A stretch of DNA of 64,000 bases from Photobacterium indicum (lineage in GTDB: Bacteria > Pseudomonadota > Gammaproteobacteria > Enterobacterales > Vibrionaceae), in the NCBI RefSeq assembly GCF_003026215.1, contig NZ_PYOC01000015.1, positions 1 to 64,000 on the forward strand. Direction: 5' to 3'. Shown in pieces: positions 10,597 to 18,803 of this stretch (position 1 is its first letter; each line of letters starts with the position of its first letter). Made by a program: the position numbers and the translations under genes. The notes under the pieces were generated by a model. That model saw nothing but the letters and a program-made list of their open reading frames with translations, did not search any database and was not told the origin of the DNA.

Positions 10597-10635
10597 TTCT
10601 AACTCAAGACATATCATTATGCTCTTGAGTTAGAA
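10597..10635. repeat. 13-bp perfect inverted repeat between rsmB and trkA
   Basis: TTCTAACTCAAGA (10597-10609) is repeated exactly inverted at 10623-10635 with a 13-base loop. No T-run follows on either strand, so it is not a standard terminator. It could be an mRNA processing or stabilising stem, or an operator for trkA. Confidence 0.8.
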
Positions 10636-10676
10636 GCGTAGTAACCTACACAGAATACTTTAATCAGGCATATGCT

Positions 10677-12053
10677 ATGAAAATCATCATTCTCGGCGCA
10701 GGTCAGGTCGGTGGCACACTGGCAGAGAACCTTGTCGGTGAAAACAACGACATAACGATTGTTGATAAAGACCCAGAACGTCTGCGAGAACTGCAAGATA
10801 AATACGACCTTCGGGTTGTACAGGGTTTTGCGAGCCATCCACGTACTCTACGTGAAGCAGGGGCTCAGGATGCTGATATGTTAGTTTCGGTCACCAATTC
10901 TGACGAAACCAATATGATTGCCTGCCAAATTGCATTTTCTTTATTTAATACCCCTAACCGCGTCGCTCGTATCCGCTCTCCGGAATACCTCAAAGAAAAA
11001 GATTCTTTATTCCAATCAGATGCTGTTCCTGTCGATCACTTGATTGCTCCAGAAGAGCTGGTAACAGGGTATATCGAACGCTTAATTGAATACCCTGGCG
11101 CACTGCAGGTTGTCAGTTTTGCCGAAGATAAAGTCGGTTTAGTTGCCGTTAAAGCGTATTACGGTGGGCCATTAGTCGGTAATGCATTATCAGCATTACG
11201 TGAGCACATGCCACATATCGACACCCGTGTTGCGGCTATCTTTCGCCAAGGCAAACCGATTCGTCCTCAAGGCACCACCATTATTGAAGCCGATGATGAA
11301 GTATTCTTCGTTGCAGCCAGCAATCATATTCGCTCGGTGATGAGTGAACTTCAACGTCTAGAAAAACCTTATAAGCGTTTAATGATCGTCGGTGGCGGTA
11401 ATATTGGTGCCGGTCTCGCCCGTCGATTAGAACAGGCTTATAGTGTTAAGCTCATTGAGCGTAATCCTGAGCGCGCTGAAAGCTTGTCTGAAATGCTCGA
11501 AAACACCATCGTGTTCTGTGGTGATGCATCCGATCAAGAGTTATTAAGTGAAGAGCACATCGAACAAATTGATGTATTTATTGCTGTGACTAACGATGAT
11601 GAAGCAAACATCATGTCTGCCATGCTTGCTAAACGCATGGGAGCCAAAAAAGTCATGGTGCTTATTCAGCGCGGGGCTTATGTCGATTTAGTGCAGGGCG
11701 GGGCGATTGATATTGCAATATCGCCACAGCAAGCGACGATTTCAGCATTATTAACTCACGTACGAAAAGCCGATATTGTCAATGTATCGTCATTACGTCG
11801 CGGAGCAGCTGAAGCGATTGAGGCAATAGCCCATGGTGATTCAACGACCTCTAAAGTTGTTGGTCGCTCCATTGGTGAAATCAAGCTACCACCAGGCACG
11901 ACCATTGGCGCAATCGTCCGTGGTAATGAAGTCTTAATTGCTCACGACCGAACCATGATTGAACAAGATGATCATGTTGTTATGTTCCTCGTCGACAAAA
12001 AATACATCCCTGATGTTGAGCGTCTCTTCCAACCTAGCCCATTTTTCCTATAA
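10677..12053 (+). CDS. trkA: Trk potassium uptake regulatory subunit TrkA
   Basis: Peripheral NAD(H)-binding gate of the Trk K+ uptake channel. The 458-residue protein (E. coli 458) is a tandem RCK duplication: two Rossmann folds start at [13 protein letters not shown] and near residue 237 at [12 protein letters not shown], each followed by an RCK-C domain. It is followed after three bases by trkH, its membrane partner, so both channel parts come from one transcript here; in E. coli the two genes are apart. Confidence 0.97.
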   Translation: MKIIILGAGQVGGTLAENLVGENNDITIVDKDPERLRELQDKYDLRVVQGFASHPRTLREAGAQDADMLVSVTNSDETNMIACQIAFSLFNTPNRVARIRSPEYLKEKDSLFQSDAVPVDHLIAPEELVTGYIERLIEYPGALQVVSFAEDKVGLVAVKAYYGGPLVGNALSALREHMPHIDTRVAAIFRQGKPIRPQGTTIIEADDEVFFVAASNHIRSVMSELQRLEKPYKRLMIVGGGNIGAGLARRLEQAYSVKLIERNPERAESLSEMLENTIVFCGDASDQELLSEEHIEQIDVFIAVTNDDEANIMSAMLAKRMGAKKVMVLIQRGAYVDLVQGGAIDIAISPQQATISALLTHVRKADIVNVSSLRRGAAEAIEAIAHGDSTTSKVVGRSIGEIKLPPGTTIGAIVRGNEVLIAHDRTMIEQDDHVVMFLVDKKYIPDVERLFQPSPFFL

Positions 12054-12056
12054 CTT

Positions 12057-13502
12057 ATGGTTAATTTCCGTCCCATAATGTTCGTGATCGGGTTGGTTTT
12101 ATCTAAAATCGCCCTTTTCATGTACATCCCAACCCTGGTTGCCTTTTTTACAGGTACTGGTGGGTTCATCGATTTCGCCACCGCGGTTATTATTACTCAT
12201 ACCGTGGCTTTTCTATGTCTAACATTTGGTAAAACCAAAGAGTTTAAGCTGGGGGTCAGGGAGATGTTCCTGATCACAACCTTAGTGTGGACAATTTCCA
12301 GCGCCTTTGCGGCACTGCCTTTTGTCTTCATCAATCACATCAGCTTTACCGATGCCTACTTCGAAACCATGTCGGGCATTACGACAACGGGCTCAACGGT
12401 GCTTAGTGGGTTAGATGATATGGCACCCAGTATTCTGCTTTGGCGTTCAACATTACAATGGCTAGGTGGTATTGGATTTATTGTAATGGGCGTCGCCATT
12501 CTACCCATGTTAAACGTAGGTGGGATGCGACTGTTCCAAACCGAATCGTCAGATTGGTCAGAAAAAAGTTCACCAAGAACCAAAAGTGTTGCCAAGAATA
12601 TAGTTAATGTTTACATAACCTTAACTATATTGTGCATCATTGGTTTTGTAATGACAGGCATGAATACGTTTGATGCAATAAACCATGCTTTTACCACCTT
12701 ATCAACAGGTGGCTATTCAACCTCTGATAGCTCAATGAATAACTTTTCCCACAGCGCACATTGGGTTGCAACCTTCTTTATGTTCGCGGGTGGTTTACCA
12801 TTCCTCTTATTTGTACAAGCACTGCGAAAAAGAAGCCCAGGAGCTCTATTTGCAGATGCCCAAGTAAGAGGCTTCACTTTATTAGTACTATCAGCAGGAT
12901 TAGTGGTTGCACTTTGGTTAACCTGGAAGCTGGACTACAACTTTATTGATGCACTGCGCGTATCGCTGTTTAATATAATTTCTGTGGTGACAACAACAGG
13001 GTTTGGCCTTGATGACTTCACTGCATGGGGACCGCTACCCAGCATCATTTTTGCTTTCATTATGTTGGTGGGTGGGTGTTCAGGATCGACATCGGGGGGG
13101 ATTAAAATCTTCCGTTTTCAAGTCGCTTTTGCCTTGTTACGCAAACAGATGATGCAGCTGGTTCATCCTTCAGGTGTATTTATCCAACGCTATAATGGTC
13201 GCCCAGTCACTGATGGTATCGTACGTTCGGTTGTAGCTTTTGCGCTAACTTTTATTCTGACCATTGTGGTTATTGCCGCGATATTAGGCATACTTGGCTT
13301 AGATCCTGTCACCAGTATTACAGGTGCTGTTACCGCCGTTGCCAATGTAGGTCCTGGAATGGGAAGTATTATTGGACCAACGGGTAATTTTGCCAGCTTA
13401 CCCGATATGGCTAAATGGACATTAAGCATTGGAATGTTAATGGGACGCTTGGAAATACTCACCGTGCTCGTGGTCTTTTTTCCTGCATTTTGGCGTGACT
13501 AA
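12057..13502 (+). CDS. trkH: Trk potassium transporter membrane subunit TrkH
   Basis: K+-translocating inner-membrane subunit. The 481-residue protein has four M1-P-M2 repeats, with filter segments seen in order: TTTGST, STGGYS, TTTGFG and NVGPG. A glycine-rich intramembrane loop (GGCSGSTSGGIKI) follows the third. It starts three bases after trkA with no clear ribosome site of its own, which points to translational coupling. A bidirectional terminator follows. Confidence 0.95.
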   Translation: MVNFRPIMFVIGLVLSKIALFMYIPTLVAFFTGTGGFIDFATAVIITHTVAFLCLTFGKTKEFKLGVREMFLITTLVWTISSAFAALPFVFINHISFTDAYFETMSGITTTGSTVLSGLDDMAPSILLWRSTLQWLGGIGFIVMGVAILPMLNVGGMRLFQTESSDWSEKSSPRTKSVAKNIVNVYITLTILCIIGFVMTGMNTFDAINHAFTTLSTGGYSTSDSSMNNFSHSAHWVATFFMFAGGLPFLLFVQALRKRSPGALFADAQVRGFTLLVLSAGLVVALWLTWKLDYNFIDALRVSLFNIISVVTTTGFGLDDFTAWGPLPSIIFAFIMLVGGCSGSTSGGIKIFRFQVAFALLRKQMMQLVHPSGVFIQRYNGRPVTDGIVRSVVAFALTFILTIVVIAAILGILGLDPVTSITGAVTAVANVGPGMGSIIGPTGNFASLPDMAKWTLSIGMLMGRLEILTVLVVFFPAFWRD

Positions 13503-13520
13503 TATACTGTTACCAATAAA

Positions 13521-13548
13521 AAAGAGAGCATATATGCTCTCTTTTTTT
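13521..13548 (+). terminator. terminator after trkH
   Basis: AAAGAGAGCA / TGCTCTCTTT (13521-13530, 13535-13544) with a TATA loop and seven following T bases. The A-run on the other side may let it also act on minus-strand transcripts from trhA. Confidence 0.9.
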
Positions 13549-13637
13549 CTATCTGTACCAAAGCGTGTATGCCGAATAACTTAACTCAAGGTACTTATTT
13601 CAGCGAGAATGAGAACGGATAAGGCTACTTGGAATCA

Positions 13638-14297
13638 TTAAATCGGTTTAACGTAATAATAAATGGCAAAGAAATGGCAGACCGTTCCACCTAAAACAAA
13701 CATATGCCAAATCGCGTGGTTATAAGGAATGCGTTTATTCACGTAAAAAAACACACCTAACGAATAAATAACCCCGCCTAAACCCAATAATACTAAGCCA
13801 CCAGTCGAAATTGAGATCGCTAACTGATAGACCACAATCACAGATAACCAACCCATCGTCAGATAAGTAATCAAAGATAAGCGCTTAAACCGGTACACAA
13901 AGATAATTTTGAGAGCAATGCCAATAATGGCAAGTCCCCATATGACAGACATTAAGGTAATAGCCAATGGGGTACGTAAAGAGATCAATAAGAAAGGAGT
14001 ATAAGTGCCAGCAATTAATAAAAAGATAGCGCTATGATCAAACGTTTTTAAAGCCCGCTTAGCACGTTCATAAGGGATAGCATGGTAAAGCGTTGAGGCG
14101 AGGTACAGTAAAATAATACTGCTTCCATAAATGCTCAAGCTCGCCATACTCATAAAGTCAGCATTCTCAGCGTTGCCCTGGTTCAGTAACAGTACCAAAC
14201 CAACAATACCGAAAATTAAACCTAAACCATGGCTAACACTATTCGCGATTTCTTCTGTCACTGAATAACCTTGCTTCAGTGCGACACTCTTTACCAT
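13638..14297 (-). CDS. trhA: TrhA / hemolysin III family membrane protein (PAQR-like)
   Basis: A seven-helix membrane protein of the hemolysin III / PAQR family, 219 residues like E. coli TrhA (YqfA). Conserved parts include SVSHGLGL near the N-terminus, [29 protein letters not shown] and [20 protein letters not shown]; the histidines in these motifs are the presumed metal site. Despite the old name, a haemolytic role is not supported; E. coli TrhA is tied to membrane energetics. It is a single gene. Confidence 0.93.
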   Translation of the reverse strand: MVKSVALKQGYSVTEEIANSVSHGLGLIFGIVGLVLLLNQGNAENADFMSMASLSIYGSSIILLYLASTLYHAIPYERAKRALKTFDHSAIFLLIAGTYTPFLLISLRTPLAITLMSVIWGLAIIGIALKIIFVYRFKRLSLITYLTMGWLSVIVVYQLAISISTGGLVLLGLGGVIYSLGVFFYVNKRIPYNHAIWHMFVLGGTVCHFFAIYYYVKPI

Positions 14298-14433
14298 CCT
14301 CAGCTCCCGATAGCGTTAATACTCAATAGAAAAGCAGTATGACACATTTCAGGGTACACGTGTAAGCTGAATTTTCCATTCATCAATATCAACACATCAG
14401 CCCCTTCTCGTCATGAAAAGGGCCAACACAATT

Positions 14434-15222
14434 TTAGGTTGTTTGATCAAGGTAATCGAGCACTTTCTGACCAGCTTCAGTCGGTGTGCATTGCGCTGAA
14501 ATATGGCAATGACGCTTCAACTCACCCCGGCCTAAAAACCCAGATAACATCCCTGAAATCCCCTTTAAGCGTCGATCGAGTTCAAACCATAGTTGCAAAC
14601 CATCACAGTCTCGATAAGCGACAACTTCAAGCTCACGCCAAAGACCATGATATGGCCCTGATACGGGTACAAATTCGAATTCTTGTACAAACGGTAAATC
14701 AAACCCAGAAGCAGCTTCACATTCCACTTGAAGAATACGTAACCCTGCGTTTTCTAATGCGGTAAAAACACCATCCATCAATGGTTCAGGACGTACAGTC
14801 AGTGTATCGGTATCTTTAGGATCGCGTGCTAAAGGTATATCAAGGTAGGTATCGAGCCACACTTTAGCATCACCAATTGTCACCGGAGTATTGAATGGCA
14901 ACTCAAAATCAACGTCAAATTCGCGTTCTTCATTAACGCCGATAACAAATGATTCTGGCAGCGACCATGAAGCCAAGACACAGGTTTGCGGTCTTTTTTC
15001 TTTACGGTGCTCGCTATCACCACGACTGACAGGCACTTCATCAATATAGCGGCAACATAGCTGCACGTTGATATTATCGATCTGCTGCTCGGTTGCTCCC
15101 CCCTGGACATGAATTACTACAGGTAGCTTTTCACCAGGAATCAACACATCACGCTTTAAAACAGTATCAACTTTTGCAGCACCAATCCCTAAACTGGCAA
15201 AACTCTTACGAAAGAAAGACAT
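14434..15222 (-). CDS. Spo0M (SpoOM) family protein
   Basis: A 262-residue soluble protein of the Spo0M family, an arrestin-like beta fold named from a Bacillus sporulation gene. Its role in non-sporulating gammaproteobacteria is unknown. The family N-terminus is clear: SFFRKSFASLGIGAAKVDTVL, then VLIPGEKLPVVIHVQGG. The ATG at 15222 has CAGGAG 6-7 bases upstream; a longer frame to 15312 has no such signal and would run into the promoter. A 15-bp inverted repeat flanks the promoter region (15236-15339). Confidence 0.88.
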   Translation of the reverse strand: MSFFRKSFASLGIGAAKVDTVLKRDVLIPGEKLPVVIHVQGGATEQQIDNINVQLCCRYIDEVPVSRGDSEHRKEKRPQTCVLASWSLPESFVIGVNEEREFDVDFELPFNTPVTIGDAKVWLDTYLDIPLARDPKDTDTLTVRPEPLMDGVFTALENAGLRILQVECEAASGFDLPFVQEFEFVPVSGPYHGLWRELEVVAYRDCDGLQLWFELDRRLKGISGMLSGFLGRGELKRHCHISAQCTPTEAGQKVLDYLDQTT

Positions 15223-15235
15223 GAAAACTCCTGTT

Positions 15236-15339
15236 AAAAATGACAATGAAACGGTTAAAGAATCATATGAAATCAGTTTGTTTATCTTGCAAAGGTAGAA
15301 ACAAAACCGCAAGCTCTTTAAAAATTCATTGTCATTTTT
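15236..15339. repeat. 15-bp inverted repeat flanking the Spo0M gene promoter
   Basis: AAAAATGACAATGAA (15236-15250) recurs perfectly inverted at 15325-15339, 74 bases away. Between them on the minus strand is a possible promoter, TTGCAA (15287-15292) and TATGAT (15262-15267), with a long 19-bp spacer. One arm lies directly upstream of the Spo0M ribosome site and the other upstream of the -35. Either two operator sites or, if transcribed, a stem by the ribosome site. No target duplication flanks the unit. Confidence 0.75.
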
Positions 15340-15368
15340 GAGGCAACTGATACCAACAAGGTTATTGA

Positions 15369-16040
15369 TTACTTAAGTAAGTCGACGGTTGCTTGACGTG
15401 CGCGATCGGGATCGCGAGCAATAATACCGTCAACAATTCGCTGATGAATATCCAATTTAAGTAAGCGTTCACGAGTGATAATGCGGAAATAGTTTTCAAA
15501 TACAGCTTTAAACAAGTTACCAAATGGGCTGATAAAATGATTACCTGATGCAAAATAAATTAACTGATGAAAACGAGTATCAATTTCAATCCATTTATCT
15601 TGATTAAAATCATCCCCTAGCAGGTGCATTTCTTGCATTAAATACTGCAGTTCTTCACGATCAGCATCACTCGCATTTAATGCCGTTAATGCCGCCGCTT
15701 CTGGCTCTAATGTCATACGAACCTGTTGAAATTCTGCAACCAGCTCTGAATGCTCACTAAAATTTAACCATGCCAATAAGTCCTGATCCAAGTAATTCCA
15801 ATTACGCTTCGGTAATACACGCGTACCAATACGGGGGCGAGGATGTACCATGCCTTTCGCAGCAAGCATTTTAATCGCCTCACGTACCGCAGTACGGCTC
15901 ACACCGTACATTTCACCAAGTTCAATTTCACCCGGTAAAATATCACCAGGGGCATTTTCCCCTTGTAAAATACTTCGACCAATCGATTCTGCTAACTTAT
16001 AAGACAAGTTACGATTAAGTACACTTTTCTGCTGTTCCAT
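15369..16040 (-). CDS. GntR/FadR-family transcriptional regulator (FCD domain)
   Basis: A 223-residue regulator. The N-terminal winged helix (about residues 10-75: ILQGENAPGDILPGEIELGEMYGVSRTAVREAIKMLAAKGMV) is followed by RNWNYLDQDLLAWL, typical of DgoR-like members. The C-terminal FCD effector domain shows the metal-type residues in DTRFHQLIYF and HQRIVDGI. Such proteins usually sense sugar acids or carboxylates. I start at 16040 because AGGGAA precedes that ATG; an in-frame start 39 bases up has no such signal. No catabolic operon is adjacent, so its targets lie elsewhere. Confidence 0.9.
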   Translation of the reverse strand: MEQQKSVLNRNLSYKLAESIGRSILQGENAPGDILPGEIELGEMYGVSRTAVREAIKMLAAKGMVHPRPRIGTRVLPKRNWNYLDQDLLAWLNFSEHSELVAEFQQVRMTLEPEAAALTALNASDADREELQYLMQEMHLLGDDFNQDKWIEIDTRFHQLIYFASGNHFISPFGNLFKAVFENYFRIITRERLLKLDIHQRIVDGIIARDPDRARQATVDLLK

Positions 16041-16137
16041 CAATGTTCCCTCTACGGCTATTTTTATAATAGTTGCCAATTTTTATATTGCGCATTACAT
16101 CACAAAGTCACGGTGCTGGAACCGCTTATCTTCACAG

Positions 16138-16368
16138 TTGCTACACATAACAACGCATTCTCTATTTTCAGCCAAATATCAGCATAATTACCATCATCTT
16201 CCGTTGATGCATCGCTCGACTTATCGGCACCTTGCTGCTATTCTCAGCGCCGAAAATAATACCAAACAACCCGGTCATTTTGTTCTGGATGGGCTTTGCC
16301 TATGGGGATACCCCTGCTTAATGATTGTTTATTCTTTTTTGGCCACGGATGAGCCTGACTATTGGTGA
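16138..16368 (+). CDS. doubtful small ORF with one hydrophobic segment
   Basis: An open frame with a TTG start; the first internal ATG is at 16207 (53 codons). I do not recognise it. The C-terminal half holds one hydrophobic stretch (about residues 48-68 of the long form) and ends DEPDYW at a TGA. There is no good ribosome site. The next frame (16372-16557) is in the same reading frame, only one codon after the TGA, and a plus-strand terminator follows at 16576. It may be a small membrane protein, the first half of a broken gene, or chance. Confidence 0.2.
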   Translation: MLHITTHSLFSAKYQHNYHHLPLMHRSTYRHLAAILSAENNTKQPGHFVLDGLCLWGYPCLMIVYSFLATDEPDYW

Positions 16369-16371
16369 ATC

Positions 16372-16557
16372 ATGCGACCCGCATCTCCCGTCAGGTATGT
16401 AAGAAATACCCCTCGCAGTCCATCACGTTTACGCAGTACCGCTCATGCGCCGACATTTAAACCTAAAAATGTACCGCAAAGCACCGCTGATATTCATGCA
16501 ATACCAACCTCTCAGCCCGTTTTAACCAATCCGGTTACTGATGAACAAGCTGCGTAA
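16372..16557 (+). CDS. doubtful small basic Pro/Ser/Thr-rich ORF
   Basis: Sixty-one codons starting ATG, preceded by GGTGA six bases upstream. The product is rich in Pro, Ser, Thr and Arg and I do not recognise it. It is in frame with the preceding ORF, separated by a single TGA and one codon, so the two could be one gene with an internal stop. A good terminator 19 bases later supports some plus-strand transcript here, but coding is unproven. Confidence 0.28.
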   Translation: MRPASPVRYVRNTPRSPSRLRSTAHAPTFKPKNVPQSTADIHAIPTSQPVLTNPVTDEQAA

Positions 16558-16575
16558 GTATTCATGATGTAACTC

Positions 16576-16606
16576 AAAGGCAGTGATCATTTCACTGCCT
16601 TTTGTT
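16576..16606 (+). terminator. Rho-independent terminator (plus strand)
   Basis: AAAGGCAGTG / CACTGCCTTT (16576-16585, 16593-16602) with a 7-base loop, then T-rich sequence. No confident gene precedes it on this strand, which is the best reason to suspect a transcript in 16.1-16.56 kb. Confidence 0.8.
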
Positions 16607-16686
16607 TATCTAATCGAATCAACTTTTCAAACCCATCCCCAATAAGCAAATTCCGTTGCTGTCTCCAGTTTGAATCAACGCATTTT

Positions 16687-16720
16687 TTGATATAATTATT
16701 TCATAATAAAATTATATCAA
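16687..16720. repeat. 11-bp perfect inverted repeat upstream of yihD
   Basis: TTGATATAATT (16687-16697) and its exact inverse AATTATATCAA (16710-16720) enclose 12 bases, ending 31 bases before the yihD start. The left arm contains TATAAT (16691-16696), a possible -10 with TTGAAT at 16670-16675 (15-bp spacer). It may be an operator over the yihD promoter. Confidence 0.6.
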
Positions 16721-16751
16721 TATTTGCTCAGCCTTAATTTTGGAGAAAGTA

Positions 16752-17018
16752 ATGAAAACGCATCGTGTAAACGAGCTTATCGAGTTAATCCACCCTGAAT
16801 GGAAAAAAAATTCAGACCTAAATTTAGTTCAATTTCTACTGAAACTAGCAGAAGAAGCAAAGTATGAAGGTAAATTAGAAGATTTAACTGACGATATCCT
16901 GATTTATCATCTGAAAATGCGTAATAGCGACGAGAATGCCATGATCCCAGGCATCGCTAAAGATTGTGAGAATGACTTCAAAACCGCCATTCTTCGTGCA
17001 CGTGGCATAATCAAGTAA
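16752..17018 (+). CDS. yihD: YihD family protein (DUF1040)
   Basis: An 88-residue protein closely resembling E. coli YihD (89 residues) across its length: [40 protein letters not shown] and [14 protein letters not shown]. Function unknown. The frame begins earlier at a TTG, but TTGGAG there is the ribosome site for the ATG at 16752. In E. coli yihD is followed by srkA and dsbA; the same order is kept here with ccoG in between. Confidence 0.95.
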   Translation: MKTHRVNELIELIHPEWKKNSDLNLVQFLLKLAEEAKYEGKLEDLTDDILIYHLKMRNSDENAMIPGIAKDCENDFKTAILRARGIIK

Positions 17019-17042
17019 CCCCCCAGAATTCCCATCATATAT

Positions 17043-17068
17043 GGCTGAACATCAGATCAGCCTATTTT
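17043..17068 (+). terminator. weak terminator after yihD
   Basis: GGCTGA / TCAGCC (17043-17048, 17057-17062) with an 8-base loop, then TATTTT. The stem is short, so termination may be partial. Confidence 0.45.
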
Positions 17069-17271
17069 AACTTCTCATCTGTTACACCCTTTGGGGCTGT
17101 CATCTGCACCTATTGCTGAAACTATGACCTTGTTAGAGTAATCAGAAAAATGACTGTTATATAATCAACTGATAACATCTATCGGTAATTATTTACATTA
17201 ACGGTCAGGCAACGTATCTGAACCGATCCTTTTGCTGTGTCAGTGCAAGGAAATCCAAGGAAAGTAATGTC

Positions 17272-18702
17272 ATGAGCCAAGAGAAAATTAAAATAAAGGA
17301 TGTCACCCCTCAACAATTTAACCCCAAAACACATAAAGGCACATCAGATCGTTTTAATCCAAGCAACCAAATTTATGTCCGTGCCGTAAAAGGGGTTTAT
17401 CAGCAACTTCGCCAGCGGATGGGGTGGCTATTAATGGTGCTCTTTATGGGCGTACCCTGGATTCCTTATGGTGATCGACAAGCAATCTTGTTAGATATCG
17501 GTCAGCAGCAATTTAACTTCTTTGGCACGACATTATGGCCTCAAGATCTCACCATTCTGGCATCATTTTTCATGATTGCCGCGTTCGCACTCTTTTTTGT
17601 TACCACCTTTTTAGGGCGTGTTTGGTGTGGGTATTTCTGTCCGCAAACAGTCTGGACCTTTATCTATATCTGGTTCGAAGAAAAACTAGAAGGCTCGGCC
17701 AATAAACGCCGTAAGCAAGATTCACTCAAGCTAACCAAAAAACTACTGGGTAGAAAAATACTCAAGCACATCGCATGGTGGGCAGTAGCACTCGCAACAG
17801 GGCTTACATTTGTCGGTTACTTTGTCCCTGTCAAAGATTTAGTAGTCGATTTTTTTACGTTTAATGTCAGCTTCTGGGCGGGTTTCTGGGTACTATTTTT
17901 TGCGGTATGTACCTATGCCAACGCCGGCTGGATGCGATCAATTGTTTGTATTCACATGTGCCCATATGCACGATTCCAATCAGCCATGTTTGATAAAGAC
18001 ACCTATATTGTCGGTTACAATGAGGAACGAGGCGAAGCCCGAGGCCCTCGTTCTCGCAAGAAAGACCCGAAAGAACTAGGCTTAGGCGATTGTATTGACT
18101 GTGATTTATGTGTTCAGGTTTGCCCAACGGGCATTGATATTCGTGATGGGCTGCAATATGAATGTATTAACTGTGGTGCTTGTGTCGATGCATGTGACAA
18201 AACCATGGATCGTATGGGGTATGAAAAAGGGCTGATCAGCTATACCACTGAACACAAGCTAGAAGGTCATAAAACCCATGTTATGCGTCCTAAATTAATC
18301 GGCTATGGCGCAGTCATGTTGGTAATGGGCGGATTATTTTTCTACTTAATTGCCTCGGTTCAACCGATGGGGCTGGATGTGCTTCGTGATAGAAGCCAGC
18401 TATTTAGAATCAATAATGAAGGGTTAGTTGAAAATACCTATACCTTGAAAATTCTGAATAAAACCCAACAAGACACCACCTTTTCGCTGTCAGTCGAAGG
18501 GTTAGAAGAAATCGAATGGTATGGCGCTCAAACCGTAAAAGTGTCTGCAGGTGAAATCTATACCTTGCCAATCAGCTTAGGCGTTGACCCTTATGTTATG
18601 AAAGCGCCAATTGCCGATATCACCTTTATTTTGCACAAAGGCGAGGGCGAAAATGAAACCACACTGCAGACTGAAAGTCGTTTTATTGGTGAACTTCGCT
18701 AG
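17272..18702 (+). CDS. ccoG: cytochrome c oxidase accessory protein CcoG (FixG/RdxA family)
   Basis: A 476-residue inner-membrane polyferredoxin needed for copper handling in cbb3 oxidase assembly. Membrane segments alternate with GRVWCGYFCPQTVW, CIHMCPYARFQ, and two 4Fe-4S ferredoxin clusters (CIDCDLCVQVCPTGID and CINCGACVDACDKTMD). The periplasmic C-terminus is the Ig-like FixG domain. It usually sits beside ccoNOPQ or ccoHIS; here it stands alone between yihD and srkA. A 253-base leader precedes it, with a TATAAT near 17161 but no clear -35. Confidence 0.95.
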   Translation: MSQEKIKIKDVTPQQFNPKTHKGTSDRFNPSNQIYVRAVKGVYQQLRQRMGWLLMVLFMGVPWIPYGDRQAILLDIGQQQFNFFGTTLWPQDLTILASFFMIAAFALFFVTTFLGRVWCGYFCPQTVWTFIYIWFEEKLEGSANKRRKQDSLKLTKKLLGRKILKHIAWWAVALATGLTFVGYFVPVKDLVVDFFTFNVSFWAGFWVLFFAVCTYANAGWMRSIVCIHMCPYARFQSAMFDKDTYIVGYNEERGEARGPRSRKKDPKELGLGDCIDCDLCVQVCPTGIDIRDGLQYECINCGACVDACDKTMDRMGYEKGLISYTTEHKLEGHKTHVMRPKLIGYGAVMLVMGGLFFYLIASVQPMGLDVLRDRSQLFRINNEGLVENTYTLKILNKTQQDTTFSLSVEGLEEIEWYGAQTVKVSAGEIYTLPISLGVDPYVMKAPIADITFILHKGEGENETTLQTESRFIGELR

Positions 18703-18726
18703 TCTTACTTAATCAGTAATATCAAT

Positions 18727-18753
18727 AAAAGGGCCAGAACAGGGCCCTTTTTT
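18727..18753 (+). terminator. terminator after ccoG
   Basis: AAAAGGGCC / GGCCCTTTT (18727-18735, 18743-18751) with a 7-base loop, followed by T bases. It separates ccoG from srkA. Confidence 0.9.
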
Positions 18754-18803
18754 ATTATGATGGTATAAGATACATCACTAATTTGGTTCTGGATGTTGCC
18801 GCA

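Noticed and set aside
16366-16368. TGA read-through or selenocysteine between the two small frames
   Set aside because: No selenocysteine insertion hairpin or supporting homology is seen; kept only as an open possibility in the findings.
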